Origin: Maricaulaceae bacterium | Lineage (GTDB): Bacteria > Pseudomonadota > Alphaproteobacteria > Caulobacterales > Maricaulaceae | Length of the DNA stretch: 64,000 nucleotides | Assembly: GCA_026126205.1 (NCBI GenBank) | Contig: JAHCJP010000001.1 | Location: forward strand, 558,001-622,000 | Reading direction: 5' to 3' | Shown here: positions 19,711 to 29,515 of the stretch, one piece after another | How positions within the stretch are numbered: the first letter of the stretch is position 1 | Layout: the number at the start of each line of letters is the position of its first letter | Translations under genes and position numbers: made by a program | Notes under the pieces: model-generated | The model's input: only the letters and a program-made list of their open reading frames with translations | What the model was told of the DNA's origin: nothing | Databases searched by the model: none

Positions 19711-22700
19711 CGTCGTCCTCTCCGCCGTCTTCGGCGGGCGCGGCGCCACGCGGCCCCAAGCCGAAATCGGCGCGCTTCAGCGTTGTCTTCAACGCGCGTT
19801 CCAGAACCTCGTCCGCGCGGTCGAACAGGTCAACAAGCTCTTCGATTCGCCAGACCACATCCAGCGCCGCCTTCAACAGCGCCGCGCCCGAGGCGCCGGA
19901 CAGCGCCTCGCCCTTGCGGGCGCGCAGCCAGCGATACAGCGCCTGATAGCCGCTGACATTGAACCGCCACACCCGTTCCGAAACGCCGGTGATGCGCAAC
20001 GACTGGTCGGGCAGCAGCGCCACGGCGCCCATGCCATCCGCGCCCGTCCATGCCTGCGCGGGCGTGGGAATGTCCAGCACCGGGCCGGAGGCCTTGCCGT
20101 CCAGCCGCGCCTTGCGGAAGGCCGGGTCCGGCGCGGCGCGGAAACCCTGCAGGTCGCGGATGCGCGCGCCGATGGCGGCGGCGTCGCGGAAAACCGCGCC
20201 GTCCGCCGGGAACGGCACATGCGGAAACTCGTTCTCAAGGTCATGGGCGAAGCGCGTGGTGTAGGACGCCGCCGACAGCAGCGCCAGCATGGCGTCAAAG
20301 GCGTCCTGAGCCGTCACCTTGCCGCCATAGGCCTTCGACAGCCCGGCCAGCAGGCCGGGCGCCAGCAGATGCCCCGCCCCCTCGCCGGCGTGGTTGTGCA
20401 TCGGGAATATCCAGCCGCCGCGATTGTTGAAGGCATGCTGATCTGGTTTGAAGCCGTGGCACCAAACCGATGGGCCACTCCCAATTTCACCGGGCAATGT
20501 CATAAGTGCGAAATTCTCTTCTCCCCAGATCAATTGAAGCTCAGTTCTCAGCCTATCGACATACCTTTTCTCGCCGTATATATATATCTAATGTCATACG
20601 GTCTGTAAGAAACAGGGTATATGTAACTTTTATTGAAAGAAATTTTTATAGCAGAAGCTGTTTTATTTGTACTGGAATCCTTAAACTCCTTTTTCGCCTC
20701 AACAAGAGATTTTCCCATCCATGTTTTGATCCGCTTCTCCATCTCTTCCGCCGTGGTCGCATAGGCGAAAGCGTCCCGGTAGGTGACGATGCCGTTGGAG
20801 CGGAAACCGAACACTTCCTGCACGCCCGGCCAGTCCTGCGCCGCGAAGCCGCGCGGTTTCAGCGGCTCCATGCCGGTTCCGGCGACGGCGCGAAAATCCA
20901 GCGCCGCCTCTCCGTTCGCCGCCGCCTCGGCCAGCGCCAGCTTTTGTTTACGCGTGAACGCGCCTTGCGCCCAGACGTCGGCGTATTCCACCCGCGCTTC
21001 GGCGTCCGCGGCCTTCTTTCCGCCACGCGCCGAGGCGATCAGCACGCACACCCCGACCTCGATATTGAATACGTTCTCGTCGCTGGCGACGGTGGCCGGC
21101 AGGGCGCCGCGATTATCGCCCCGGAAGTCGATGATGCGCAGATGGTCGAACCGGCGGCGCAGCATGCGACGCAGGCCGCCGAACCCGGTTCCGGTCAGGA
21201 AATTGCGGTTGGTGATGAAGGCGACGACGCCGCGGCCCAGGGCGCCTTCTGCCTCGAACAGCCGCCACAGCGCCCAGCGGTAGAAGGCGACATAAAGATC
21301 GGGGAAGGCGTTCAGCGACCGGCCGAACCCGGCGTCGCGCACCGGTTTCTTCAGGTCTTCCCACATCGCGCCGACGAAGGAGCCGACCAGCCGGGGAACC
21401 TCTCCCTTCTTCAACCGCTTGTAGGGCGGGTTGCCGATAATCGCCAGAATCGGCGCATCGCGCTTCACGCGGTCCGCCGCCTCGCGCTCGGCCACCATCG
21501 GCGCGCCCATGAAGTCGAGATGCGGGGCGACGCCCACTTCCCCCGCCGGCGGCGCCAGCGTGTCGGTGAGATAGATGGGAATATGCTTCGCGCCGCCGCC
21601 GCGCCCCGCCACCTCGCGCAGCACCCGGTAATGGGCGACGGTGTAGGGGCCGACCAGCAGTTCGAACCCGTACATGCGCTGGGCGAAATCGGAGACGGCG
21701 GCGGGCGCCATGCCCGCGCCATAGGTTTTTTCCGCCTCGTGCGCGGCGGCGCCGATGGCGCCCAGCAGAAAAGTGCCGGTGCCGCAGGCCGGGTCCAGCA
21801 GGCGGACGTTTTCATCCAGCAGCCCTTCCGTCCCCAACCCTTCCTTCAGCGCATGATCCGCTTCCGTCACGATCAGGCGCACCACCTCCGGCGGCGTGTA
21901 ATAGACGCCGTATTTCGCCACGGCGCCGGGGTCGAAGACGCGCAGAAAGTCCTCGTAGAGATAGAGAACCGGGTCCCGCCCGTTCTTCGGCGCCAGCAGG
22001 CCGGGGTCGACGGAGTTGACCGCGTCCAGCGCCAGGTCGAAGGCGACGCCCAGCATGTCGCGCACTTCGTCCAGCGTCAGGGCGCGCAGCGTGCCCCGCA
22101 ACAGCGGGTAGGTGTCGTCCGGCAGGCGCCGGTAGGCGTCGCGGTCCACTTCTCCGCCGCCTCCGGCCTCGTGCGCCAGCAGCAGGCCGAACACCAGCGT
22201 CTGCGCGAAGGCCGAGGCGAACAGCCCGGTCATGTCGCGCGCGTCATAGCCCCCGGCCTCGGCGCGGGCGAACAGGGTTTCATTGAACTCGTCGCGCACG
22301 CTTTCGACGACCGGGTTGAAACCCTCCTTCGCCTGCGCCAGCACCACCTCGCGCACCAGCCGCGCGGCGTGGGCCAGCACTTGCGCCACTTCCTTGGCGT
22401 CGCCCGGCTGCGGCGGCTGCGCCATCGACAGCGCCTGCACGATGCGCTCAAGCCCTGCCGGGTCCTGCGCGCGGATCAGCGCCTCGGCCTTTGCGGCGGA
22501 AACGGCGGGGTCCAGCGCCGCCACCGGAACCACGTCGGCCCGGTCGATCAGGCGGTCGCGTTCGTAAAGGTGAATCGCCGTGAAATTGGTCAGCGCCCAC
22601 AGCGGCAGTTCGCAGAAGCGCCGGAACTGGTCGGCGTCATGGCCGGTCAGCCGTTCCGGGATGACTGATTTGTCCGGCGCCTTAAGCTCTATAAAGGCGC

Positions 22701-22941
22701 GCGCCGGGGCGCCGGGCGGCGCGAAGGCGAGGTCCGGCCGGCCAAAGCCCGGCTTGCGATACTCCGGCAGCACCCGAAGCGGGGCGACCGTCACGCCGGA
22801 CAGGACGGATTCGACCAGCGCCTGAAAACGCGGCGCGATCAGCAGCTCCAGCCCCGCCCCCTCGCCGGCGATGCCGGGATTGGCGGCGCGATCGGCGCGG
22901 ACGGCCGCCGCAAAGGTGATCAGCGAATCAATGGTCGGCAT
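19697..22941 (-). pseudogene. type ISP/IIG-like nuclease-methyltransferase, one-base frameshift
   Basis: Restriction-modification polypeptide broken into two frames: 20548-22941 (797 codons) and about 19697-20569. An N-terminal PD-(D/E)XK-like motif (Pro69-Asp70, Glu85-Leu-Lys87) suggests a nuclease. A helical connector follows, then an N6-adenine methyltransferase with DPACGTGTF (383-391) and NPPY (504-507), then a target-recognition region. Adding one A to the AAAA run (TTTT at 20566-20569 on the plus strand) joins ...YTARK to RYVDRLRTELQ and restores a 1081-residue protein. No helicase domain is seen, unlike LlaGI-type ISP enzymes. The start ATG 22941 is preferred over an in-frame GTG at 22965. 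A sequencing error cannot be excluded. Confidence 0.8.
20470..20740. other. AT-rich patch in the target-recognition region
   Basis: About 270 bp of clearly AT-rich DNA (for example runs near 20575-20600 and 20630-20660) inside an otherwise very GC-rich gene. It encodes Lys/Ser/Ile/Tyr-rich sequence (KKEFKDSSTNKTASAIKISF) and contains the frameshift. Such local composition shifts are usual where target-recognition segments have been exchanged. Confidence 0.65.
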
Positions 22942-23632
22942 GTCGTCCGCCAGCAAAGGGCGCACAGGTTAACCGCCAGCGAAGGCGAGACAACCCGCAA
23001 CGCCCCCACTTGCCTGCGCGCCCCGTGATCGCCGCGGCGCAGAAAAAACCCCGCCGCCGCCGGGGGTGAGGGGCGAACCTCCGCCCTGCCCGTCATTCCG
23101 GGCGCGGCGCAATGGTAGGGTGGCTTGACCGTCACATCTGCTTCCCGGCCGATCCCCGGAGAGTGCGTCTGCGCTCATCCGGGGGAGAGCCGGGATCTCC
23201 CAAGGGTTCAGCAAGTCAGCCTTTCGTAGAAAATCCCCATCTTCGTCATTCCGGGCGCGGTGCAGCATTCCGATGCTGCGCCGCAGACCCGGAACCCGCC
23301 GTAGAGAGCGCGGAAGAACTTGCGGGATTCGCTGGCCCGCCACCCTTGTTGCAAGGCGATTCCCGCAAGCGCCTTCCTCGCCTTCGGCAGGTTCCGGCTC
23401 GCGCTCCTGACGCCTGCGGCGATCCGGAGCTTGGCCGGAATGACGGGAAAAGAGCGTGGTTATTTTTCTGCGCCCGGGGGAGATCCCGGCTCTCCCCCGG
23501 CTCCCCTCTCCAACTCGGGGGCCGGGGATCGGCCGGGAAGCAGCGTATGGTTTGATGTAGGGTGTGTGGGTGGCGCAGCGTACAAGCGGCGTCAATCCTT
23601 CCCCGTGAAGGAGAAGACTCGAAAAGCCCCCC
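22942..23632. repeat. 691-bp repeat-rich intergenic region
   Basis: No supported gene. Two repeat families occur. Family 1 is the CTGCTTCCCGGCCGATCC...GAGAGCCGGGATCTCC element, at 23138-23200 (+) and 23479-23543 (-), matching copies near 19170 and 19286. Family 2 is CGTCATTCCGGGCGCGG, at 23091-23111 and 23244-23263, with the related CGTCATTCCGGCCAA at 23431-23445 (-). These resemble the small dispersed palindromic elements common in alphaproteobacterial genomes. Confidence 0.7.
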
Positions 23633-25240
23633 CTACATCCGGAACACGCCGAAGGTGGTCTTTTCTATCGGGGCGTTGAGGGCGGCGGAGAGCGACAGCG
23701 CCAGCACGCGCCGGGTCTGGCCCGGTTCGATCACCCCGTCGTCCCACAGCCGCGCGGTGGAGTAATAGGGCGAGCCCTCGCGCTCATAGGTGTCGCGGAC
23801 CGGGGCCTTGAACGTCTCTTCGTCCTTCGCGCTCCATGTTTCGCCCCGCGCCTCCATGCCGTCGCGCTTGACGGTGGCCAGCACGGAGGCGGCCTGTTCG
23901 CCGCCCATCACCGAGATGCGGGCGTTCGGCCACATGAACAGGAAGCGCGGGCCATAGGCGCGGCCGCACATGCCGTAATTGCCGGCGCCGTAGGAGCCGC
24001 CGATGATGACGGTGAATTTCGGCACCCGCGCGCAGGACACGGCGGTGACCAGTTTCGCGCCGTCCTTGGCGATGCCCCCGGCCTCGTATTTCGAGCCGAC
24101 CATGAAGCCGGTGATGTTCTGCAGGAAGATCAGCGGCACGCCGCGCTGGCAGCACAGCTCGATGAAATGCGCGCCCTTCAGCGCGCTTTCGGAAAACAGC
24201 ACGCCATTGTTGGCGATGATGCCGACGCGATAGCCCCACAGGCGCGCGAAACCGCAGACCAGCGTCTCGCCATAAAGCTTCTTGAACTCGTCGAACTCCG
24301 AACCGTCGACAAGGCGCGCGATCACCTCGCGCACGTCATAGGGGGCGCGGATGTCGGCCGGGATGACGCCGCCGACGGTTTCGGGATCGTAGAGCGGTTC
24401 GCGCGGTTCGCGCGCGTCGAGGTCGACATGCTTGCTGATATTGGTGGTGGCGACGATGCGCCGGGCGATGTGCAGGGCGTGGTCGTCATTGGCGGCGTAA
24501 TGATCGGCGACGCCGGACTTGCGGGCGTGCACGTCGGCCCCGCCGAGATCCTCGGCGCTGATCACCTCGCCCGTCGCCGCCTTCACCAGCGGCGGGCCGC
24601 CGAGAAAGATCGTGCCCTGCTTGCGCACGATCACGGTTTCGTCGCTCATCGCCGGCACATAGGCGCCGCCGGCGGTGCAAGACCCCATCACGACAGCAAT
24701 TTGAGGGACGCCCATCGAGGACAGGATGGCCTGGTTGTAGAAGATGCGGCCGAAATGCTCGCGGTCCGGGAACACCTCTGCCTGGTGCGGCAGGTTGGCG
24801 CCGCCGGAATCGACCAGGTAGACGCAGGGCAGGCGGTTCTCGCGCGCGATCTCCTGCGCGCGCAGGTGCTTCTTCACCGTCATCGGGTAATAGGTGCCGC
24901 CCTTCACGGTGGCGTCGTTGCACACCACCATCACCTCGCGGTCCGAGACGCGGCCGATTCCGGCGATCATGCCCGCGCCGTGAATGTCGCCCTCGTACAT
25001 GCCGTTGGCGGCCAGCGCCCCGATCTCCAGGAACGGGCTGCCGGGGTCCAGCAGCCGCTCCACCCGCTGGCGCGGCAGCAGCTTGCCGCGGGAGACGTGC
25101 TTGTCCCGCGCCCGCTCCGGCCCGCCCTGCGCCGCCGCGGCGGTCCTCTCGCGCAGATCGGCGACCAGCGCGTCCATGGCGGCGGCGTTGGCCTTGAAAG
25201 CGGCGGAGTTCGGATCGGCGGCGGAGGAAAGCTGGGTCAT
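23633..25240 (-). CDS. mccB: methylcrotonyl-CoA carboxylase carboxyltransferase subunit
   Basis: 535 residues, the expected length for the MCC beta subunit, which transfers CO2 from biotin to 3-methylcrotonyl-CoA. Typical segments are [79 protein letters not shown] and the C-terminal [23 protein letters not shown] 25240 gives the normal N-terminus ([10 protein letters not shown]). The pathway partners mccA and hydratase lie about 6-9 kb away on the same strand. Confidence 0.95.
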   Translation of the reverse strand: MTQLSSAADPNSAAFKANAAAMDALVADLRERTAAAAQGGPERARDKHVSRGKLLPRQRVERLLDPGSPFLEIGALAANGMYEGDIHGAGMIAGIGRVSDREVMVVCNDATVKGGTYYPMTVKKHLRAQEIARENRLPCVYLVDSGGANLPHQAEVFPDREHFGRIFYNQAILSSMGVPQIAVVMGSCTAGGAYVPAMSDETVIVRKQGTIFLGGPPLVKAATGEVISAEDLGGADVHARKSGVADHYAANDDHALHIARRIVATTNISKHVDLDAREPREPLYDPETVGGVIPADIRAPYDVREVIARLVDGSEFDEFKKLYGETLVCGFARLWGYRVGIIANNGVLFSESALKGAHFIELCCQRGVPLIFLQNITGFMVGSKYEAGGIAKDGAKLVTAVSCARVPKFTVIIGGSYGAGNYGMCGRAYGPRFLFMWPNARISVMGGEQAASVLATVKRDGMEARGETWSAKDEETFKAPVRDTYEREGSPYYSTARLWDDGVIEPGQTRRVLALSLSAALNAPIEKTTFGVFRM

Positions 25241-25375
25241 GCGGACTCGCGGGGTGCGGCTGGCGTTGCGCCACTTAACCCGCGCCCGCCCGCCTGCGCA
25301 ACGCCTGCGCGGCGCGCATCCAATCCGCCCCCGGCGCGCATCCGAACGCAAACACCGGATCACAGGAGACCCGCC

Positions 25376-26182
25376 ATGCGCCGTTTCACGCTTTTGCCGA
25401 TGCTCGCCGCGCTCGCCCTCGCGTCGCTCGCCCCCGCCCCCGCCGCCGCGCAGGACGCGGCGGAGGCCGAGGTGATGGTGCTGGGCGTCTATCACTTCGC
25501 CGGGGGGCAGGACTACATCAACCCGGAGGTGGACGATCACCTCTCGGCCGCGCGCCAGGCCGAGATCGCCGAGGTTCTGGACCGGCTTGAAGCCTGGGGG
25601 CCGGCGCGGATCATGGTGGAGCTGGAGCCGCAGCACGAGGCCGCCTTCAACGCCCGCTACGCCGCCTTCCGCGCCGGCGAGGCGGCGCTAGGCGTCAACG
25701 AGCGCGACCAGCTCGGCATGGCGCTGGCCGCGCGGCTGGGGCACGAACGGCTCTACGCCGTCGATCACCTGACGGGCATGGACTTCCAGGCGATGATCGC
25801 CGCCGCGCAGGCCGCCGGGCAACATGACCTGCTGGCCGCCTTCCAGACCGGCATGGGCGAGGTGCAGGCGGCGATGGACGCCGCCGCGCAGGGGACGGTG
25901 CGCCAGCGCCTGGCGCTGATGAACAGCCCGGAATACGAGGCGCTGCACCGGCACTACCTGGCGCTGGCCCGCATGGGCGATCCCGCCAATCCGGAGGGCG
26001 CGCGGCAGATGGCCGCCTGGTGGGGCCGCAACATGATCATCTACGCCCGCATCGCCCAGCAGACCCGGCCCGGCGACCGGGTTCTGGTGATCTTCGGCTC
26101 CGGCCACAAACCCCTGCTGGAACGCTATTTCGACGAGGCCGACGGCTTCCGCCTCGCCGATCCCTACGAACTCTTGCGATAG
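25376..26182 (+). CDS. secreted DUF5694-type protein
   Basis: 268 residues with a signal peptide (to about residue 25, ending APAAAQDA). The mature part has [17 protein letters not shown] at its start and a late [22 protein letters not shown]. This His/Gly-rich arrangement is typical of DUF5694 and reminiscent of the TraB/TIKI fold. CAGGAG precedes ATG 25376. No biochemical role is established; zinc-dependent hydrolysis would be a guess. It ends 43 bp before the next gene. Confidence 0.78.
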   Translation: MRRFTLLPMLAALALASLAPAPAAAQDAAEAEVMVLGVYHFAGGQDYINPEVDDHLSAARQAEIAEVLDRLEAWGPARIMVELEPQHEAAFNARYAAFRAGEAALGVNERDQLGMALAARLGHERLYAVDHLTGMDFQAMIAAAQAAGQHDLLAAFQTGMGEVQAAMDAAAQGTVRQRLALMNSPEYEALHRHYLALARMGDPANPEGARQMAAWWGRNMIIYARIAQQTRPGDRVLVIFGSGHKPLLERYFDEADGFRLADPYELLR

Positions 26183-26185
26183 CCG

Positions 26186-26229
26186 CGGTTGACGCCGGGG
26201 CGGCGGCGGGGGTGAATCCCCGGCTATGA
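26186..26229 (+). repeat. 44-bp leader repeat, copy 1
   Basis: Matches copy 2 (26773-26816) at 41 of 44 positions. It contains CGGGG-GTGAAT-CCCCG, which can form a small hairpin over the Shine-Dalgarno-like GGGGGTGA. It ends in the ATGA that starts the gene at 26226. Confidence 0.75.
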
Positions 26230-26765
26230 GCGTCGCCGCCGCCATCATCCTGTCGCTGCTGGCCGCCGAGGCCCCAGCCCCGCGCGCCGCACAGGCCTGC
26301 GACCTGCGCTATGAGCGAATCGTGTCCTTCACGGCGCCGCAGGCGCAGGACCGGCTTACGGTGGAGTTGCTGGGCGAGGCCTGCGAAAACGCCCTGCTGG
26401 TCGTGCAGGTGTTTGCAGAGAACGAACGGCGGATATTCGTCACCAGCCTGCCGGTGGCGGCGCTGACGATCTATGAGGAGACGCCGCCGCAAACGCCAGA
26501 CGCGATTGCGCGTTATGTGATGCTGGTGGACGCCGACCATGCCTGGAACGCCTCGCCGACGGCCGCCGGCGACCTTCCGGCCGAGGCGGACGAGCGTTCG
26601 GATTATCTCGGCTTCTGCCTGTCCACGGATGCGGAAACCTATCGCCGCGCGCGGCGCCAGAACGGGCCGCTGCTCTCCCTGCTGCTCGACCCGGAATATC
26701 CCTCTTTCCTGTGGTTCGACCCCGACGCCGGACGGACGGTCGTGCTGGGTTATGGCTGTTATTAG
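26226..26765 (+). CDS. secreted protein of unknown function
   Basis: 179 residues, with a short signal peptide (MSVAAAIILSLLAAEAPA) and four cysteines that could form disulfides (in QACDLRY, GEACENA, LGFCLST and GYGCY). The start codon is the ATG at the end of a 44-bp repeat that also precedes the next gene. I recognise no family. The protein lies between a DUF5694 gene and a patatin gene on the same strand. Confidence 0.65.
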   Translation: MSVAAAIILSLLAAEAPAPRAAQACDLRYERIVSFTAPQAQDRLTVELLGEACENALLVVQVFAENERRIFVTSLPVAALTIYEETPPQTPDAIARYVMLVDADHAWNASPTAAGDLPAEADERSDYLGFCLSTDAETYRRARRQNGPLLSLLLDPEYPSFLWFDPDAGRTVVLGYGCY

Positions 26766-26772
26766 CCCCGCA

Positions 26773-26816
26773 CGGTTGACGGCGGGGCGGCGGCGGGGGT
26801 GAATCCCCGGTCATGA
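26773..26816 (+). repeat. 44-bp leader repeat, copy 2
   Basis: Second copy of the repeat at 26186. Its terminal ATG (26813) opens an 18-codon leader frame that stops at 26867-26869, overlapping the patatin start at 26860. Confidence 0.75.
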
Positions 26817-26859
26817 CCGCCGCCTTTCCCCTGAGTCGCCCTGCCCCGCGCGGCCGCCC

Positions 26860-28593
26860 ATGGCCCTGAACCTCGGCCTGCTGCCGTTTCTGAACCGGGT
26901 CGAGAAGGCGGCGCTGGCCGCGGTCGAGGCCGAGGTGGAATGGTTCTGCCTGCCGGCCGGACAGATGCTGTTCCGCGAGGGCGAGCCGACCGAGGCCTTC
27001 TACCTGCTGCGCTCCGGCGCCATGGCGGCGTTCCGCGAGGGCGCGCTGGGGCGGCCGGACCTGATCGGCTATATCCGCGCCGGCGAACCGGTGGGCGAGA
27101 TGTCGCTGCTGGAGGAGCGCCCGCATTCGGCCAGCGTCTACGCGCTGCGCGATTCCGAGCTGGTGCGGCTGCCGAAAGCCTCGTTCGAGAAGCTGACGCG
27201 CAAACACGCCTCGCTGCTGCGCGAACTGACGCGGATGATGCTGCGCCGCCTGCGCGGCGGCATCCGCGCGCCGGGGTCGGAGCCGAAGGTGTTCGCCCTG
27301 GTCTCCACCTCGCCGACCATCGATCTCGACTACCGCGCCGGCGAGCTGAAGGCGGCGCTGGCGCGGCTCGGCGTTTCGGCGGCGGTGCTGGGCGAGGAAT
27401 GCGCCGGCTGGCCGGCCAAGCGCTTCGACGAGGCCGAGGCGGAGCATGACATGCTGCTGCTGGCGGCGCGGCTGGGCGACCATGTCTGGGCGCGGCGGGC
27501 GATGGGCCGCGCCGACCGGATGTGGATTCTGGCCCGCGCCGACGCCCGCCCCTCGGTCCCGCTGCTGCCCGACGACCCCTCGCCCACCGCGAAGCTGAAA
27601 CTGCTGGACGTGGTGCTGGTGCATCATGGCGGCGACCGGCCGGTCTCAACGCCCCAGCAATGGTGCGACGCCGCCGAGGCCGCGCGCCTGTTCCACTGGC
27701 GCCAGGAGCACCCGGAGGACGTTCACCGCCTCGCCCGCACCCTGGCCGGGCGCTCGGTGGGGCTGGTGCTGTCCGGCGGCGGCGCGCGGGCCTACGCCCA
27801 TGTCGGCGCCATCCGGGCGCTGCGCGAGGCGGGCGTGCCCTTCGATTTCTGCGGCGGCGCCTCGATGGGCGCGATCATCGCCGCCGGCGTCGCCATGGAC
27901 TGGGACGACGACGAGATGGAGCGCCGGGTCTATGACGCCTTCGTCGCCTCCAGCCCGCTGGACGACTGGCAGTTGCCGGTGGTGTCGCTGGCGCGCGGCG
28001 GCAAGGTGCGCGAGCGCCTGAAGAAGCATTTCGGCGATGTCGAGATCGCCGACATGGCCCGGCCGTATTTCTGCGTCTCCTCGAACCTGTCGACGGGCAC
28101 GCCACGCGTGCACCGCAACGGGCGGCTGCGCGACGCGCTGCGCGCCTCCATCGCCATTCCCGGCCTGCTGCCGCCCGAGGTGGACGGCGACAACGTGCTG
28201 GTCGACGGGGCGGTGTTCACCAATTTCCCGGCGCTGCAGATGCGCGCCTTCCACCGCGGCGCCAATGCGGGGTCGGACGTGACCCGGTCCCGCGGCCTGA
28301 ACCCGGCCGATTTCGTCAACCCGCCGGGGTTTTTCGCCTGGGCGCTGAAGAACGGCCTCTCCGATCCGCCGCCGATGGCCTCGCTGCTGATGCGCGCCGC
28401 CACCGCCGGCACGCTGGAACAGCACGCCGCCACCCGCGACGCGGTGGAACTGCTGGTGCTGCCGGAGACGGATGTGGACCTGCGCCAGTGGCGGCGCTTC
28501 GACGACGCGGTGGCGGCGGGCTATGACGCGGCGGTGCAGTCGATCAAGGCGCTGGACAGCGAAACGCGGGCGCGGCTTATCCCGCTTCGTTGA
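26860..28593 (+). CDS. cyclic-nucleotide-binding-domain patatin-like phospholipase
   Basis: 577 residues. An N-terminal cNMP-binding fold (residues ~10-125, with FREGEPTEAFYLLRSG and GEMSLLEERPHSASVYAL) is joined through a ~160-residue linker to a patatin domain. The patatin domain has the oxyanion loop LSGGGARAY, nucleophile GASMG and catalytic DGA (VLVDGAVF). This is the NTE/RssA-like architecture: a membrane-associated serine lipase or lysophospholipase, possibly gated by ligand. The last six codons (to TGA 28593) are also the left copy of a 17-bp repeat shared with the 3' end of the isovaleryl-CoA dehydrogenase gene. Confidence 0.9.
   Translation: MALNLGLLPFLNRVEKAALAAVEAEVEWFCLPAGQMLFREGEPTEAFYLLRSGAMAAFREGALGRPDLIGYIRAGEPVGEMSLLEERPHSASVYALRDSELVRLPKASFEKLTRKHASLLRELTRMMLRRLRGGIRAPGSEPKVFALVSTSPTIDLDYRAGELKAALARLGVSAAVLGEECAGWPAKRFDEAEAEHDMLLLAARLGDHVWARRAMGRADRMWILARADARPSVPLLPDDPSPTAKLKLLDVVLVHHGGDRPVSTPQQWCDAAEAARLFHWRQEHPEDVHRLARTLAGRSVGLVLSGGGARAYAHVGAIRALREAGVPFDFCGGASMGAIIAAGVAMDWDDDEMERRVYDAFVASSPLDDWQLPVVSLARGGKVRERLKKHFGDVEIADMARPYFCVSSNLSTGTPRVHRNGRLRDALRASIAIPGLLPPEVDGDNVLVDGAVFTNFPALQMRAFHRGANAGSDVTRSRGLNPADFVNPPGFFAWALKNGLSDPPPMASLLMRAATAGTLEQHAATRDAVELLVLPETDVDLRQWRRFDDAVAAGYDAAVQSIKALDSETRARLIPLR
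28577..28593. repeat. 17-bp direct repeat, left copy (flanks the toxin-antitoxin module)
   Basis: TTATCCCGCTTCGTTGA, identical to 29516-29532. Here it encodes the last residues and stop of the patatin gene. Confidence 0.85.
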
Positions 28594-28598
28594 GGCTT

Positions 28599-28985
28599 TC
28601 AGCGCAATACGCGGATGTCGAGGCCGAGATCGAGTTTCACCCACTCCCGGTCCGCCGTCAGCACCGGCGCGTCTTCGCGCAGCGCCAGCGCCAGACAGGC
28701 GCGATCCCCCAGCGACAGGCCGAAGCGGCGGGTTTCGGTCCGCAACCGCCCTGCCCGCAGGGCCTGAGCAGCATCGAAGTCCATAACGGCCAATCCCAGC
28801 CCGGTCAGCATTTCCTCCGCAAGAGTGTCCGTCACTCCAGAGTCGCAGAGTTTTCCAGCGGCTTCGGCATAATTGACCGCACTGACCATGGCGCGCTTGA
28901 GAACTCCGGCCACTGTGTCCGCGCCGGGCTCGCCCTGCAGCACACACAGAATCGCCGAAGCGTCCAGAACGCACTCAGCCTTCAC
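28599..28985 (-). CDS. PIN-domain toxin (VapC family)
   Basis: 128 residues. The PIN fold has its conserved acidic residues in CVLDASAILCVLQGE, in a central NYAEAAGKL, and in SLGDRACLALA and VLTADREW. PIN toxins are Mg-dependent ribonucleases, usually cutting tRNA or rRNA. The start is GTG at 28985, overlapping the antitoxin 3' end by 11 bp, so the toxin is translated after its antitoxin. The gene ends 5 bp from the left copy of the flanking 17-bp repeat. Confidence 0.9.
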   Translation of the reverse strand: MKAECVLDASAILCVLQGEPGADTVAGVLKRAMVSAVNYAEAAGKLCDSGVTDTLAEEMLTGLGLAVMDFDAAQALRAGRLRTETRRFGLSLGDRACLALALREDAPVLTADREWVKLDLGLDIRVLR

Positions 28986-29427
28986 GGGCGGCCTCGGCTC
29001 GCCGTTCGGCGATCAGTTCCTCGCTAAGGCTGACATTCGGGGGGATCATGTCTTTCAGCAGGCGCTGGGCGCGGCGCAAACCCGCCTCACGCGTGAACAG
29101 CCGCAACTCGCCGTCAGAAACGCGCATCAACATTTCTTCACCCGGCTTCATGCCCAGCGCTTCACGCACCGGAGCCGGGATCAGAACCCGCCCGGCGGAA
29201 TCCATTTGCACCACGCCCTCACGCTGGGCTGGTCTGGCGGCTGCGCCGGACTGGGTTTTCTGTTGCTCAGCGACAAGAACGTTGCGGACATGCTGGTACC
29301 TGACGCCCAGAAACCGGGCGATATCAGCCCTCGGCAACCCTTCCGAGGCAAGAGCGCGAATCTTCGCCGACGTGGTTTTCAGCCCTTGAGTGACTTCTGT
29401 CAGGCGATCGGCCGCCGAGCCATCCAT
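28975..29427 (-). CDS. AbrB/SpoVT-type antitoxin with N-terminal helix-turn-helix
   Basis: 150 residues, longer than a simple VapB. The first ~55 residues look like a resolvase- or Hin-like helix-turn-helix (LASEGLPRADIARFLGVRYQHVRNVL). The middle is a swapped-hairpin AbrB domain (VVQMDSAGRVLIPAPVREALGMKPGEEMLMRV). The C-terminus is the charged helical tail that probably wraps the toxin. GGGAGG lies 6 nt before ATG 29427. Such antitoxins usually repress their own promoter together with the toxin. Confidence 0.85.
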   Translation of the reverse strand: MDGSAADRLTEVTQGLKTTSAKIRALASEGLPRADIARFLGVRYQHVRNVLVAEQQKTQSGAAARPAQREGVVQMDSAGRVLIPAPVREALGMKPGEEMLMRVSDGELRLFTREAGLRRAQRLLKDMIPPNVSLSEELIAERRAEAAREG

Positions 29428-29453
29428 GACAAGCCTCCCATCAACTACATGGG

Positions 29454-29483
29454 TATCTTGGTATACAACCTATATTCTGTCAA
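29454..29483 (-). promoter_or_regulatory. promoter/operator of the toxin-antitoxin operon
   Basis: A minus-strand TTGACA (29478-29483) and AAGATA (29454-29459) are 18 nt apart, in a markedly AT-rich leader. Repeated GGTAT units and a GTATAC palindrome lie between them, a plausible site for autoregulation by the AbrB antitoxin. Confidence 0.55.
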
Positions 29484-29515
29484 TGTGGTAGTAGTTTTTT
29501 GATATATGGCGGATT

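Noticed and set aside
20506..22668. 720-codon open frame on the plus strand
   Set aside because: Exactly antisense to the nuclease-methyltransferase gene; composition is His/Arg/Gly/Gln-rich, as expected for a shadow frame in GC-rich DNA, with no recognisable domain.
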